Source: Rhizobium terrae (GTDB lineage: Bacteria; Pseudomonadota; Alphaproteobacteria; Rhizobiales; Rhizobiaceae). From it: a DNA stretch of 64,000 nt. The stretch covers positions 186,001 through 250,000 of the forward strand of contig NZ_QJKM01000004.1 in the NCBI RefSeq assembly GCF_003425685.1. Reading direction: 5' to 3'. Below, in pieces: positions 8,990 through 19,739 of this stretch (the stretch's first letter is position 1; each line of letters begins with the position of its first letter). Under the pieces are notes generated by a model, which saw only the letters and a list, made by a program, of their open reading frames with translations, did not search any database and was not told the DNA's origin. The position numbers were made by a program, and so were the translations under genes.

Positions 8990-9920
8990 GGCCCCCTTGC
9001 CGCGCGACATTGTCCTTCTGGTGGATGACAGCCCGGAGGCGCTCGGCTTCCTGACCGAAACGCTTGAAGGATCAGGCTTTTCGGTGCTGATCGCTACATC
9101 TGGCCAGGCGGCGCTCAACATTGTCGAGCGCATCACGCCCGACCTCATCCTGCTGGATGCGGTCATGCCCGGCATGGATGGTTTCGAGACCTGCCGCAGG
9201 CTGAAGACCAATGCCGTCGTGGCGCAGGTGCCGGTGATCTTCATGACCGGGCTCACCGAAACGGAGCATGTGGTCAATGCGCTCGATTCCGGTGGCGTCG
9301 ATTATCTGACAAAGCCGATCAACATCGATGAACTGCGCGCCCGCATCCGCGTCCATCTCTCCAATGCTCGCTCGGCCCAAAGCGCCCGCGTGGCGCTCGA
9401 TGCCGCCGGTCGGCACCTGCTCGCCGTCAAGGGCAATGGCGGCGTCCATTGGTCTACACCGCAGGCGACCCGACTGATCAACGCCGCCACCAACAGCGAC
9501 GACGGACTTGATATCGTCTCCCGCCGCATCGCCGCCTGGATGGCCGAGCGCGACAAGCCGGGTTTTGCCCGCGATGCTGCCTTCTCCCTGAAGGAGAGTG
9601 GCCAGGCTAGCCTGCAGCTCTCCTTTCTCGGGGCGATCGGCGCCGACGAATACCTCTTCCGCCTGACCGCAGCCGTCAGCAAGCGCCCCGACGACGAGGT
9701 GCTGCGCCAGCATTTTCCGCTCACCCAGCGCGAATCCGAGGTCCTCCTGTGGATCGCCAAGGGCAAGTCGAACCGGGACATCGGCGATATCCTCGGCCTC
9801 TCCGCCCGCACGGTGAACAAGCATCTGGAGCAGATCTACGTGAAGCTCGGCGTCGAAAATCGCGCATCTGCCGCCGTCAAGGCCGCCCACGTCCTGCATG
9901 GCGAGGAACGGTCGGCCTAA
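8982..9920 (+). CDS. LuxR-type response regulator partner of the NCS1 hybrid kinase
   Basis: A 312-aa regulator whose start overlaps the kinase gene by 8 bp, implying translational coupling and a cognate pair. Residues ~9-125 are a receiver with phospho-Asp59 (LILLDAVMPG) and the conserved Thr and Lys (FMTG, LTKPI). Residues ~140-235 resemble a PAS-like domain (LLAVKGNGGVHW). Residues ~245-305 are a LuxR/NarL HTH (LTQRESEVLLWIAKGKSNRD). It presumably binds DNA as a dimer when phosphorylated. Its targets are not obvious, and no permease or catabolic gene follows it directly. Confidence 0.9.
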   Translation: MAEAPLPRDIVLLVDDSPEALGFLTETLEGSGFSVLIATSGQAALNIVERITPDLILLDAVMPGMDGFETCRRLKTNAVVAQVPVIFMTGLTETEHVVNALDSGGVDYLTKPINIDELRARIRVHLSNARSAQSARVALDAAGRHLLAVKGNGGVHWSTPQATRLINAATNSDDGLDIVSRRIAAWMAERDKPGFARDAAFSLKESGQASLQLSFLGAIGADEYLFRLTAAVSKRPDDEVLRQHFPLTQRESEVLLWIAKGKSNRDIGDILGLSARTVNKHLEQIYVKLGVENRASAAVKAAHVLHGEERSA

Positions 9921-10189
9921 CCGACGCAACAATTCAGCGGATCGTGAGGAGCGGCGAATACCTTAGGCCACGACCAAAAGTGGAGCGGTCGCCACACTTT
10001 CCTTATCCAGGATAGCACCGCCCGATGCGCCCTGTTCGACGGATCCGACCTACCCCGCCAAGCATATGGACTTGGAAAAAAGACACTCATCCATATTTAT
10101 CGCCATTCATTCTTAGTCCTTTGGGTGTGCCCGCCACCTTCATATTCTTCGATATAGTCTAATTTAGATAATTATAAAAAGAGAGGCAG

Positions 10190-10750
10190 ATGACCGAGGC
10201 AGGCTATCATCCCATCCATGTCATTGGCGGCCAGTGTGCGGTCTCCGCAAACCCGGACACCGTATTCATGACCGTTCTTGGTTCCTGCGTCTCGGCCTGC
10301 ATCTACGATCCCGTGGCAGCTGTGGGAGGAATGAACCATTTCATCCTGCCGACCGGAGGCGAGGTCGAGAATTCGGGCCGTCAGCAACGTTATGGCGACG
10401 TCGCGATGCGCACTCTCGTAGAGGCTCTGTGCAATCTTGGAGCCATGCGCTGGCGGCTTCAGGCGAAGCTCTACGGCGGTCGCTCCCGGAAATGGGGAGC
10501 CACCGATCCGGGTTCGCTCAATTCCGCCTTCGCCAGGCAGTTCCTTCAGACCGAAGGCATTGCGCTGACCGACTGCTGCCTCGGCGAAGATCTGGCGCGA
10601 TGGATCGTCTTCCAGCCGGCCACGGGCATGACGCTGGTGAGGGCAAGTCCAGGCCAGGAACAACCGGGCCTCTGCGGTAGGCCGCCGCTGGTGCGAGATC
10701 GCGACAGGTCCGCCGCAGCCGGCTGTGGCCGCCGTGTACATTGCCAATGA
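10190..10750 (+). CDS. cheD: Chemoreceptor glutamine deamidase CheD (orphan locus)
   Basis: A 186-aa protein preceded by a strong GAGAGG ribosome site (10180-10187 region). The CheD catalytic triad is visible: Thr28 (FMTVLGSC), Cys33 and His50 (GGMNHFILP). CheD deamidates or hydrolyses specific glutamines of methyl-accepting chemotaxis proteins and interacts with CheC/CheY in some bacteria. No che gene or chemoreceptor is adjacent. The last ~30 residues are Arg/Gly-rich and not family-like, so the original C terminus may have been changed by a frameshift. The 270-bp upstream gap is AT-rich near the start and holds no other recognisable element. Confidence 0.85.
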   Translation: MTEAGYHPIHVIGGQCAVSANPDTVFMTVLGSCVSACIYDPVAAVGGMNHFILPTGGEVENSGRQQRYGDVAMRTLVEALCNLGAMRWRLQAKLYGGRSRKWGATDPGSLNSAFARQFLQTEGIALTDCCLGEDLARWIVFQPATGMTLVRASPGQEQPGLCGRPPLVRDRDRSAAAGCGRRVHCQ

Positions 10751-10762
10751 CCACCCGAGACG

Positions 10763-10790
10763 AAAAGAAGCCCGGCTCTGCCGGGCTTCC
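10763..10790 (-). terminator. Rho-independent terminator of the liv operon
   Basis: A perfect 8-bp stem (AAGCCCGG/CCGGGCTT, loop CTCTG) lies at 10768-10788. On the minus strand it is followed by CTTTTCG. It sits about 40 bp after the livK stop codon and may also serve the convergent cheD transcript. Confidence 0.75.
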
Positions 10791-10828
10791 CTGAAAGATC
10801 ATCCGATACGGGGCTCGCCCCGCACGGA

Positions 10829-11944
10829 TTACATTTCGTTGTAGGTGTACTTGCCGTCGGAGCCCTTGCCCCACTTGTACATGACGTAGTCCGGGCGGGT
10901 GATGTCACCCTTCTTGTCGAAGCCGATGTCACCGATCGCGGTCTTCCACGGGCCGGAGGACTTCATGGTTTCGGCAACCTTCTGGCCGTCCGTGGACTTC
11001 GCCTTGTTGGCAGCCTGCGCGATGATCTGCAGGGCAGCATAGGAGTAGAGCGTGTAGGCTTCCGGCTCGAAACCGGCCTTGCGGAATTTCTCTACGAGTT
11101 CCTTCGCAGCCGGGTTCTTGCGCGGATCCGGAGCAAACGTCATCAGCGTGCCGTCAACGGCGTCACCGGCGATCGAAGCGAGTTCGTTCGAAACGATACC
11201 GTCGCCCGACATCATCGGAGCCTTGATGCCCTGATCCTTCATCTGGCGCATGATCAGACCGGCTTCGGTATGCAGACCGCCCCAGTAGACGAGCGTGACG
11301 CCAGCCTGCTTCATCTTTGCGATCAGAGCCGAGTAGTCCTTGTCGCCCGGGGTAACGCCTTCGTAGAGCACTTCCTTGACGCCGGCTGCATTCATGGCCT
11401 TCTTGGTTTCGTCGGCGAGACCCTGACCGTACGGGGTCTTGTCGTGAACGACGGCGACCTTGCCGCTCTTGAAGTTGTCGGCAATGTACTTGCCGGCAAC
11501 GCCGCCCTGCTGGTCGTCACGACCGCAGGTGCGGAAGGTGTTCCACAGGTTACGATCGGTGAACTTCGGGTTGGTCGAAGCCGGGGTTACCTGGACGATG
11601 CCGTTTTCGGCATAGACTTCCGAAGCCGGGATGGAAACGCCCGAGTTGAAGTGACCGACGACGAACTTGACGCCGTCGGACGCGAACTTGTTGGCGACCG
11701 AGACGCCCTGCTTGGCGTCGGATACGTCGTCGCCGAGGACGATCTTGATCTTTTCGCCGTTGATGCCGCCGGCAGCGTTGATGTCAGCGGCTGCCTGTTC
11801 GGCACCCTTCTGAAGCTGGGCGCCGAAGGCTGCATTCGGGCCGGTGAGCGGGCCAGCGACGCCGACGATGATATCGGCCCATGCGCTGCCGCTGAAAGCG
11901 ACCATGGCGGTCAGCGCAACAGCGGAAAGAAGAGACTTCTTCAT
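10829..11944 (-). CDS. livK: Branched-chain amino acid ABC transporter substrate-binding protein
   Basis: A 371-aa periplasmic binding protein. The start is the ATG at 11944, which follows a GGGAG ribosome site and gives a clean signal peptide ([10 protein letters not shown]...AWA, cleavage near residue 23). The mature protein is a type I periplasmic fold ([18 protein letters not shown]) of the LivJ/LivK/BraC family. It captures leucine, isoleucine, valine or related amino acids for the LivHMGF transporter encoded upstream on the same strand. The 139-bp gap before it may hold its own promoter, as is common for highly expressed binding proteins. Confidence 0.93.
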   Translation of the reverse strand: MKKSLLSAVALTAMVAFSGSAWADIIVGVAGPLTGPNAAFGAQLQKGAEQAAADINAAGGINGEKIKIVLGDDVSDAKQGVSVANKFASDGVKFVVGHFNSGVSIPASEVYAENGIVQVTPASTNPKFTDRNLWNTFRTCGRDDQQGGVAGKYIADNFKSGKVAVVHDKTPYGQGLADETKKAMNAAGVKEVLYEGVTPGDKDYSALIAKMKQAGVTLVYWGGLHTEAGLIMRQMKDQGIKAPMMSGDGIVSNELASIAGDAVDGTLMTFAPDPRKNPAAKELVEKFRKAGFEPEAYTLYSYAALQIIAQAANKAKSTDGQKVAETMKSSGPWKTAIGDIGFDKKGDITRPDYVMYKWGKGSDGKYTYNEM

Positions 11945-12083
11945 TGATTTACTCCCAGTTTTTTTAAGCGGGTTGGGTTGATATGCCGGCGCGATACCCA
12001 CCACGATCATGCCGGAAATTGTTCCACTCCAGGTTCCATTTAGGATTGACCAGCAGCAATCTGAGAACAGATCGGTCCGCCTG

Positions 12084-12437
12084 TCAATCTTTCTTCTTCC
12101 AAGAAAAAGCCGAGGTCGGCTCGTAGAGCCAATAGTAGTTCTGCACCATCTGACGCGTCCGTCGAATACGAAATCCGGCGATCGAAAAGACCAGCAGAAG
12201 CACCACGTCGATGATATAATAGAAGCCGCTGATGAACGGCCCTTGGAACAGCGCGTAATGTAGGAAACGCATCACAATGCCCAGGAGTAGCGTATAGATC
12301 ACAACGGTCGCCAGACCGCCCCAGCCTTCGGCGACGGCCTTGCCGGTACGCCATGCGGTCCAGAAGCCGAGGATCACCACGGCAAAGCGCAACACCAGGT
12401 GGACGCCGTCACCTTCTTCGAAAAAAAGTCCCTGCAT
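12084..12437 (-). CDS. DUF6867 small membrane protein in liv operon
   Basis: A 117-aa protein starting at the ATG at 12437 with AGGAG upstream. It has about three transmembrane helices ([39 protein letters not shown]) and a basic C-terminal tail ending WKKKD. It lies 10 bp after livF and before livK, so it belongs to the liv operon. Its place between the ATPase and binding-protein genes suggests an accessory role in branched-chain amino acid transport, but no function is known for this family. Confidence 0.75.
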   Translation of the reverse strand: MQGLFFEEGDGVHLVLRFAVVILGFWTAWRTGKAVAEGWGGLATVVIYTLLLGIVMRFLHYALFQGPFISGFYYIIDVVLLLVFSIAGFRIRRTRQMVQNYYWLYEPTSAFSWKKKD

Positions 12438-12447
12438 CTTGGATCTC

Positions 12448-13176
12448 CTAGTGCCTTCCGCCTTCGAGATAGGCGGCACGGACTTCCGGATTGGCCAGAA
12501 GCTCCTTGCCGGATCCCGACATCGTCACCTTGCCGTTGACCATAACATAGGCACGGTCGGACAACTTCAGGGCGGCAAATGCGTTCTGCTCGACGAGGAA
12601 GACGGTCAGCCCTTCTTCTTGGTTGAGCTTCCTGATCGCCTCGAAAATGCCCTTGACGATCAGTGGCGCGAGGCCGAGCGACGGCTCGTCGAGGAGAAGC
12701 AGCTTCGGGCGGGCCATCAGCGCGCGGCCGATCGACAGCATCTGCTGCTCGCCGCCGGAAAGCGTGCCGCCACGCTGGCTCTGGCGTTCCTTGAGACGCG
12801 GGAAGAGGACGAAGATCTTTTCTACGTCTTCCTTGAAGTATTTGAGGTTATCGAGGTTCGCACCCATCTGGAGATTTTCCAGAACCGTCATGCGCGGAAA
12901 GATGCGGCGTCCTTCCGGCGATTGTGCGATACGCTTCCGGGCAATCAGATGCGTCGGCAGCTTGGTGATATCCTCGCCGTCGAATATGACTTGGCCGCTT
13001 CGGGCCTGCGGGCTGCCGCAGATCGTCATCATCAGCGTCGACTTGCCGGCTCCGTTAGCACCGATCAGGCTGACGATCTCACCCTTGTTGACCTCGACAT
13101 CGACACCCGCGAGCGCACGGATGTTGCCGTAGTATGTCTCGACACCCTGGACCTTCAGAAGGGTTTCACCGGCCAT
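12448..13176 (-). CDS. livF: Branched-chain amino acid ABC transporter ATP-binding protein LivF
   Basis: A 242-aa ABC ATPase with Walker A GANGAGKS, signature LSGGEQQ and Walker B LLLLDEPS. The GGxLSGGEQQML and LVEQN segments are typical of the LivF subgroup. With LivG it powers the LivHM permease at the inner membrane. Its start codon shares one base with the end of livG, indicating coupled translation. Confidence 0.95.
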   Translation of the reverse strand: MAGETLLKVQGVETYYGNIRALAGVDVEVNKGEIVSLIGANGAGKSTLMMTICGSPQARSGQVIFDGEDITKLPTHLIARKRIAQSPEGRRIFPRMTVLENLQMGANLDNLKYFKEDVEKIFVLFPRLKERQSQRGGTLSGGEQQMLSIGRALMARPKLLLLDEPSLGLAPLIVKGIFEAIRKLNQEEGLTVFLVEQNAFAALKLSDRAYVMVNGKVTMSGSGKELLANPEVRAAYLEGGRH

Positions 13177-14057
13177 CAGTGCGCCCCTCCTTCGCTCTCG
13201 ACTTCCGAAATCACCTCTTCCACCTCGTCGTCTTCCACGCCGAGATAGGCGGCGATCACCTTGGGGTCGTTCTTCACATGATCCGGCGTGCCGTCGGAAA
13301 TCTTCTGGCCGTATTCAAGCACCACGACGTGATCGGAAATCTCCATGACCACGGACATGTCGTGCTCGATCAAGAGCAGCGACGTACCTTCGTCGCGGAT
13401 GCCGCGCAGCAGCGCATTGAGGGTCAGCGACTCCTTCGGATTGAGGCCGGCGGCAGGCTCGTCCAGGCACAAAAGCTCGGGGCCGGTGCACATGGCGCGG
13501 GCGATCTCCAGACGACGCTGGGCGCCATAGGAGAGGTCGCCGGCGGGGTCGTCGGCGCGATCGACCAGGTCGGCCTTTTCCAGCCAGTACTGCGCCCTCT
13601 CGATCGCAGCCTTGGCGGCGTTCTTGTAAGCCGGCAGGCCCAGAAGTCCGAGGATCGTGTATCCGGACGCCTTCATCAACACGTTATGCTGTGCGACCAG
13701 GAGGTTTTCGAGAACCGTCAGGCCGGAAAACAGCCGGATGTTCTGGAAGGTACGGGCCACTTTGGCATGCTTGGTGATCTCGAAATCCTTCAGCCGCTCG
13801 AGAAGGTGATCCTTCCCGTCCCGCTGCGTCATCGTGATCATGCCCATCGTCGGTTTGTAGAAGCCGGTGATGCAGTTGAAGACGGTCGTCTTGCCCGCAC
13901 CATTCGGGCCGATCAGCGCCGTGATCTCGCCACGCCGCGCCTCGAAGGAGAAGTCGTTGATGGCCATCAGGCCGCCGAACTTCATCGACAGGTGCTCGAC
14001 CTTGAGGATGGTGTCGCCGCTCATATTGGACGTCATCGCATTTGTTCCGGAGGTCAT
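13176..14057 (-). CDS. livG: Branched-chain amino acid ABC transporter ATP-binding protein LivG
   Basis: A 293-aa ABC ATPase with Walker A GPNGAGKT, signature LSYGAQRR, Walker [14 protein letters not shown] and switch His in [11 protein letters not shown]. This is the LivG pattern, including the long insert after Walker A. The ATG overlaps the livM stop codon (TGATG). A ~30-residue acidic tail ([18 protein letters not shown]) follows the core. It pairs with LivF. Confidence 0.95.
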   Translation of the reverse strand: MTSGTNAMTSNMSGDTILKVEHLSMKFGGLMAINDFSFEARRGEITALIGPNGAGKTTVFNCITGFYKPTMGMITMTQRDGKDHLLERLKDFEITKHAKVARTFQNIRLFSGLTVLENLLVAQHNVLMKASGYTILGLLGLPAYKNAAKAAIERAQYWLEKADLVDRADDPAGDLSYGAQRRLEIARAMCTGPELLCLDEPAAGLNPKESLTLNALLRGIRDEGTSLLLIEHDMSVVMEISDHVVVLEYGQKISDGTPDHVKNDPKVIAAYLGVEDDEVEEVISEVESEGGAH

Positions 14058-15445
14058 CAGCCGTGCCCCTCCTTGGTGAAGCTTCCGGAGACCGCCTTGC
14101 GCTCCCTGAGGAAGGCTGTCGGTTCACGCGATCCCACGAAACCGCGCGGTTTGAAGAGCATCACGATGATCATCGCAAGGCCGAAGAGCAGCATGCGGTA
14201 GAGTTCCGGCGTGAAATCAGGCCCGAAAATCAGCTTCAGGAATTCCATTTCGCGAAGCAGTTCAGTACCGCCGACCATGACGACTGCGGCGATCGCGATG
14301 CCGGTCAGAGAGCCCATGCCGCCGAGGACGACGATCGCCAGGATGACCGCCGACTCCAGGAAGACGAAGCTTTCCGGGGATACGAAGCCCTGACGGGTGG
14401 CGAAGAAGGAGCCCGCGAAACCGCCGAACATCGCGCCGGTGGCGAAAGCGGTAAGCTTGGTCGCGACCGTGTTGATGCCCAGCGAACGGCAGGCGATCTC
14501 GTCTTCGCGGAGCGCTTCCCACGCGCGGCCGATCGGCATGCGGCGAAGGCGGATCGTCACATAGGCAGTGACGAGGCAGAGCGCCAGGATGACGTAGAAC
14601 AGGAAAATCTTGTACCACGCCGAGGAGGTCGCAAGTCCCATGGCCCTCGGAAAATAGTTCGGCGATCCGACATCGAACGACCAGATGCCGAAGACCGATG
14701 CCTTGGCGATGCCGGAGATGCCGAACGTACCCTGGGTGACATCCGTCCAGTTGATGAGGACGAGGCGGATGATCTCCCCGAAGGCGAGCGTTACGATCGC
14801 CAGGTAGTCGCCGCGCAGGCGCAACACCGGGAAACCGAGAATAATGCCCCACATGGCGGCGAGGATGCCGGCGAGCGGGAGCAGTATCCAGAAGGACAAG
14901 CCGAAATTCGCCGAGAGCAATGCGTAAGAATAGGCGCCCACCGCGTAGAAAGCGACATAACCCAGGTCGAGCAGACCGGCAAGCCCGACGACGATATTGA
15001 GCCCCCAGGCCAGCATGACATAGATGAGAATCTGGATGCCGAAATTATCGACATACTTCAGCGAGCCCTGCGGCCCGAACAGCATGACGGAGCCGATCGG
15101 ATAAAGCAGCAGCGCGATCAGCGCGATCTTGAGGAAGTGCTTGTGGAAGAAGCCCTTGTCCTCGGAGATTTCGAGGACGCCGCTCTTCGCCTTGGCAAGT
15201 TTGCGGCGATCGATATGCGGCTTGATGAAACCGACCGTCAGAAAGCGGCCGACCGCCGCCACCAGGACGAAGATCGCCAACAATCCCCAGCGGGTACGCC
15301 AGACGAGCCGGTTATCGATATCCTGATAGGTCTCGATGCCGACATAGAGGAGGAACATGCCGAAGGCTATTGCACCGGCGAAGATGCCTTCCTTGACGGC
15401 CTTCGCCATCAGGCCGGATTGGGTGTTTTCCGATGGGGAAGCCAT
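14057..15445 (-). CDS. livM: Branched-chain amino acid ABC transporter permease LivM
   Basis: A 462-aa inner-membrane permease. An N-terminal extension of ~130 residues with several extra helices precedes the conserved LivM core ([18 protein letters not shown] and the EAA-like loop [19 protein letters not shown]). The long N terminus is typical of rhizobial LivM proteins. It forms the channel with LivH. The start lies 1 bp after the livH stop, so the genes are coupled. Confidence 0.94.
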   Translation of the reverse strand: MASPSENTQSGLMAKAVKEGIFAGAIAFGMFLLYVGIETYQDIDNRLVWRTRWGLLAIFVLVAAVGRFLTVGFIKPHIDRRKLAKAKSGVLEISEDKGFFHKHFLKIALIALLLYPIGSVMLFGPQGSLKYVDNFGIQILIYVMLAWGLNIVVGLAGLLDLGYVAFYAVGAYSYALLSANFGLSFWILLPLAGILAAMWGIILGFPVLRLRGDYLAIVTLAFGEIIRLVLINWTDVTQGTFGISGIAKASVFGIWSFDVGSPNYFPRAMGLATSSAWYKIFLFYVILALCLVTAYVTIRLRRMPIGRAWEALREDEIACRSLGINTVATKLTAFATGAMFGGFAGSFFATRQGFVSPESFVFLESAVILAIVVLGGMGSLTGIAIAAVVMVGGTELLREMEFLKLIFGPDFTPELYRMLLFGLAMIIVMLFKPRGFVGSREPTAFLRERKAVSGSFTKEGHG

Positions 15446-15446
15446 G

Positions 15447-16349
<903 letters not shown>

Positions 16350-16586
16350 ACGCTTTCCCCCGGATGCGATCCTCTATATGGGCCGCATCTCTTGTATATA
16401 TGTCCCTTGCGGGTTCTTGAGTTCTTGGCGCATTCCATAACGTTTTCGTAAGAAATGTGAAGACAAAAAGCCGAGAGACCGGCAAAATCGCGGCACTTCT
16501 CAACAATCTGGCGCCATAAAGACCATTAATTCCAAAAAACCGGCACCTTATGTAAAAAAATTAGTCAAAACTGCGAAGATACGAAA

Positions 16587-16615
16587 TTTAACGTTGAACT
16601 TCGGTTGACGTTAAA
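16587..16615 (-). terminator. Hairpin terminator after the dimethylglycine dehydrogenase-like gene
   Basis: Perfect 8-bp outer arms (TTTAACGT/ACGTTAAA) enclose a second 3-bp stem around a TTCG/CGAA tetraloop, with one asymmetric bulge. It lies 13 bp downstream of the minus-strand stop codon at 16628 and ends in a short T stretch on that strand. It separates the sox operon from livH. Confidence 0.55.
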
Positions 16616-16627
16616 GTCACACGGCCC

Positions 16628-19054
16628 TCAGGACCGCATCCTCGTCCCGTTGTGGTCGAAGAGGGGGAGCGGCTGCAGTTTCGCCGACAGCATGTCTCCG
16701 AGCAGCTCGATCTGCCAACCGTCGATCTCGTCGGCGATCTCCTGCGGAACATAGCCCATGGCCGCTGAGACGCCTGACGCATGCGCATAACCTCCCGAAG
16801 TGACCCAGCCGCGCACCTCGCCGTGGAAATAGATCGGCTCGTCCCCGATCACGTCCGCGTCCTGTGCCTGGACGGTGAAGGTGACAAGCCTGAGCGCTCC
16901 GCCTTCTGCCCGCTCCTTGAGCGCCGGCGCCTTGCCGATGAAATCGGCCTGTTTGCCATAGGCCACGAACCGGCCGAGCCCGGCCTCGACGGGACCGTAG
17001 AGCGGCCGGTATTCCCGCGCCCAGCTTCCGAAGGATTTTTCAAGCCGCAGCGCATTGAGCGCCCTGAGGCCGAAGAGCGTGATGCCGAACCCGGCGCCTG
17101 CCTCCATCAGCAGATCGAAAAGGTAGCGCTGGTACTCCGGCTTCATCCAGAGTTCATAACCGAGATCGCCCGTGTAGCTGACCCTTCCGAGAACGACCGG
17201 CGCCATGCCGAGATCGAGTTCGCGGATCGCCATGAACGGGAAGGCTGCATCCGAAAGATCGAGATGCGTGAGTTTCTGCAGCACATCCCTCGCTTTGGGG
17301 CCGGCAACGGATAGACCGAGGAGCCCAAGGTTCAGGGCTTCGACCGCCACCGATCCGTCATCCGGTAAGTGCCGTTCGAACCAGCGCATATGATAGTCTT
17401 CCGCGATACCGGAACCGATGAGAAGGAATTCTTCGTCATCGAGATTGGCGAGCGTGAAGTCGCCGATCAGCTTGCCTGCCTCATTCAGCATCGGCGTGAT
17501 CGCCATCCGACCCATTTCGGGGACCTTGCCGGCCAGGATGCCGTCGAGCCAGTCGCGGGCGCCCTCGCCCGTCACCGAATATTTCGCAAAGCCCGAGGTC
17601 TCCATCAGCCCGACGCTTTCACGCACCGCCCTCGCCTCTCGCCCGACCGATTCGAAATCCGTCGAGCGGCGCCAGGAGAATCTGTCCTCCACACCCTCTG
17701 GCGCGAACCAGAGCGGAGTTTCAAGCCCATACGACGCGCCGAACACGGCGCCCTCCGCCTTCAGCCGATCGTAGATCGGTGTCGTCAGCAGCAGTCGCGC
17801 GGCCGGCAGTTCCTCGTTCGGATAGCGGATCGAGAAGCGGCGGGAATAGTTTTCGCGCACCTTGGCATTGGTATAGGCGAGCGTCGCATAGTCGCCGTAG
17901 CGGCAGACATCCATGGCGAAGACATCGAAGCCGGGATCGCCCTCGATGATCCAGTTGGCGAGCGCGAGCCCCACGCCGCCGCCCTGGCTGAAGCCCGCCA
18001 TGACAGCACAGGCAGACCAGAAATTCGTCATGCCCCGCACCGGGCCGACCAGCGGATTGCCGTCCGGCGAGAACGTGAAGGGTCCGTTGATGATCTTCCT
18101 GATGCCGGCCTTGTTGAAGGCCGGGAAGTGCCGGAAACCGACCTCCAGCTCGTTCGTGATGCGCTCCAGGTCCTCGGCGAGAAGCTCATGGCCGAAATCC
18201 CACGGCGTCTCGATCGGCGACCACGGCCGGCAGGCTTTTTCGTAAGTCCCCATCAGCATGCCGTTGCGTTCCTGGCGGATGTAGATCTCTCCGTCGAAAT
18301 CGACGCAATGCTGCAGCTCGCGACCGGTGGTCCTGTTGAACTCGATGACCTCAGGCATGTCTTCGGTCAGGAGATACATGTGTTCCATGGCGAGCACCGG
18401 CAGTTCCAAACCCACCATGCGGCCGATCTCGCGCGCCCAGAGACCCGCTGCATTGACCACATGCTCGGCGCGGATCTCCCCCTTGTCGGTGATCACCCGC
18501 CAAGTACCGTCTTCAAGCTGCACCAGTTCCTCGACCTTGGTGTGGAGGTAGATCTCCGCGCCGTTCTTCTTCGCCGACTTCGCATAGGCGTGTGTCGTGC
18601 CGTAGGGGTCGAGATGCCCCTCGTTCGGATCGTAAACCGCACCGACGAACTGCGACGGGTCGAGCAGCGGCATCATCTCGTGCGCTTCCTTCGCGGACAG
18701 CAGATGCGCCTCCATGCCCGCATACTTGCCCTTGGCGAGGATCGATTTCAGCCAGTCGAAGCGCTCCGGCGTCGCCGCCAGCATCAGGCCGGAGGTCATG
18801 TGCAGGCCGATATCCTGCCCGGAATAGGCCTCGATCTCTTTATAGAGCTCGACGGTATATTTTTGCAGCTTGGCGACGTTCGGATCGCCGTTGATCGTGT
18901 GCATGCCGCCCGCCGCATGCCAGGTGGAGCCGGAGGTCAGCTCCGACCTCTCGACCAGCGCCACGTCGCTCCAGCCGAATTTGGTCAGGTGATAGAGGAC
19001 CGAACATCCGACGACACCGCCGCCGATGACGACGACACGGGCATGGCTCTTCAT
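16628..19054 (-). CDS. Dimethylglycine/sarcosine dehydrogenase-like FAD + GcvT protein
   Basis: An 808-aa fusion. Residues ~5-365 form a DAO-type FAD oxidoreductase with dinucleotide motif VIGGGVVGCS and the family segment SGSTWHAAG, where His covalently binds FAD in dimethylglycine dehydrogenases. A linker FAO_M domain leads to a GcvT (aminomethyltransferase, folate-binding) half at ~430-800. The family oxidatively demethylates dimethylglycine or sarcosine and passes the C1 unit to tetrahydrofolate. It lies 127 bp downstream of soxG on the same strand, so it is probably the last gene of the sarcosine operon, perhaps giving the step before sarcosine. Confidence 0.88.
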   Translation of the reverse strand: MKSHARVVVIGGGVVGCSVLYHLTKFGWSDVALVERSELTSGSTWHAAGGMHTINGDPNVAKLQKYTVELYKEIEAYSGQDIGLHMTSGLMLAATPERFDWLKSILAKGKYAGMEAHLLSAKEAHEMMPLLDPSQFVGAVYDPNEGHLDPYGTTHAYAKSAKKNGAEIYLHTKVEELVQLEDGTWRVITDKGEIRAEHVVNAAGLWAREIGRMVGLELPVLAMEHMYLLTEDMPEVIEFNRTTGRELQHCVDFDGEIYIRQERNGMLMGTYEKACRPWSPIETPWDFGHELLAEDLERITNELEVGFRHFPAFNKAGIRKIINGPFTFSPDGNPLVGPVRGMTNFWSACAVMAGFSQGGGVGLALANWIIEGDPGFDVFAMDVCRYGDYATLAYTNAKVRENYSRRFSIRYPNEELPAARLLLTTPIYDRLKAEGAVFGASYGLETPLWFAPEGVEDRFSWRRSTDFESVGREARAVRESVGLMETSGFAKYSVTGEGARDWLDGILAGKVPEMGRMAITPMLNEAGKLIGDFTLANLDDEEFLLIGSGIAEDYHMRWFERHLPDDGSVAVEALNLGLLGLSVAGPKARDVLQKLTHLDLSDAAFPFMAIRELDLGMAPVVLGRVSYTGDLGYELWMKPEYQRYLFDLLMEAGAGFGITLFGLRALNALRLEKSFGSWAREYRPLYGPVEAGLGRFVAYGKQADFIGKAPALKERAEGGALRLVTFTVQAQDADVIGDEPIYFHGEVRGWVTSGGYAHASGVSAAMGYVPQEIADEIDGWQIELLGDMLSAKLQPLPLFDHNGTRMRS

Positions 19055-19181
19055 GGAAACTGTCTCCGTTGAGGAAGGCGATCTCCGGCGAGGTTAGTGG
19101 CTCCCGCAGCCACCCAATAGCCCCTTCTGCGAAGCGGGATTTGTCGTTTCCGACATAGTCAATGTTCGGATCGCGCCACCT

Positions 19182-19730
19182 TCAGTCGCTGAAGCCACGC
19201 GTCAGCGCGTGTTCGCGGCCCATCTCGAGCAGTTCCTCGAAGGCGGAGCCGGCGAGCGAACGCGGCACGATGATCTCGAACGTGTCGGGGCCGCTGCGGG
19301 CTACGTTCGCGGCCACGTGGCAGAACAACATGTTCGCCGAATAGTCCTCGGCGAAAACCTCCGGATGCAAGTCCACGGCGACGCATTTGCCAAGGATATT
19401 GCGCACGCTCGGTCCGGAGATCGTCATCAGCACGCGGCCATCGCTCTGGTCGGCAAAGGACGCGCCGGCGATGTCGGAGAGAATTCCGGCAACGGTTGCC
19501 GGCCCCGCCGTCCTCGACACGAGAAGCCATTCCGACGGGCTGCAGAACCGTAATACGACGCCATGCGCTGATCCGAGCGCTTCCGCCACCGCCGTCTCCT
19601 GCCCGCGATGGGCCAGAACCGAAAAGATCACCGGCCGACGGCTGACCGCGACATGGTTCGGGTTCGGATCGGTTTCGAAGCCGGAAATATAATCCTCAAG
19701 CACATGCCGGTGAAGAAGGTTGATCGACAT
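19182..19730 (-). CDS. soxG: Sarcosine oxidase gamma subunit
   Basis: A 182-aa protein matching the gamma subunit of heterotetrameric sarcosine oxidase. It resembles a minimal GcvT-like fold (SPSEWLLVS, GRVLMTISGPSVRNILGKC). It follows soxA after 9 bp in the standard soxBDAG order. Its role is structural, within the cytosolic alpha-beta-gamma-delta complex. Confidence 0.92.
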   Translation of the reverse strand: MSINLLHRHVLEDYISGFETDPNPNHVAVSRRPVIFSVLAHRGQETAVAEALGSAHGVVLRFCSPSEWLLVSRTAGPATVAGILSDIAGASFADQSDGRVLMTISGPSVRNILGKCVAVDLHPEVFAEDYSANMLFCHVAANVARSGPDTFEIIVPRSLAGSAFEELLEMGREHALTRGFSD

Positions 19731-19739
19731 CGGCCGCCC

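Noticed and set aside
17369..19072. 567-aa plus-strand frame opposite the dimethylglycine dehydrogenase-like gene
   Set aside because: Low-complexity shadow of a clear FAD/GcvT gene; no ribosome site or family match.
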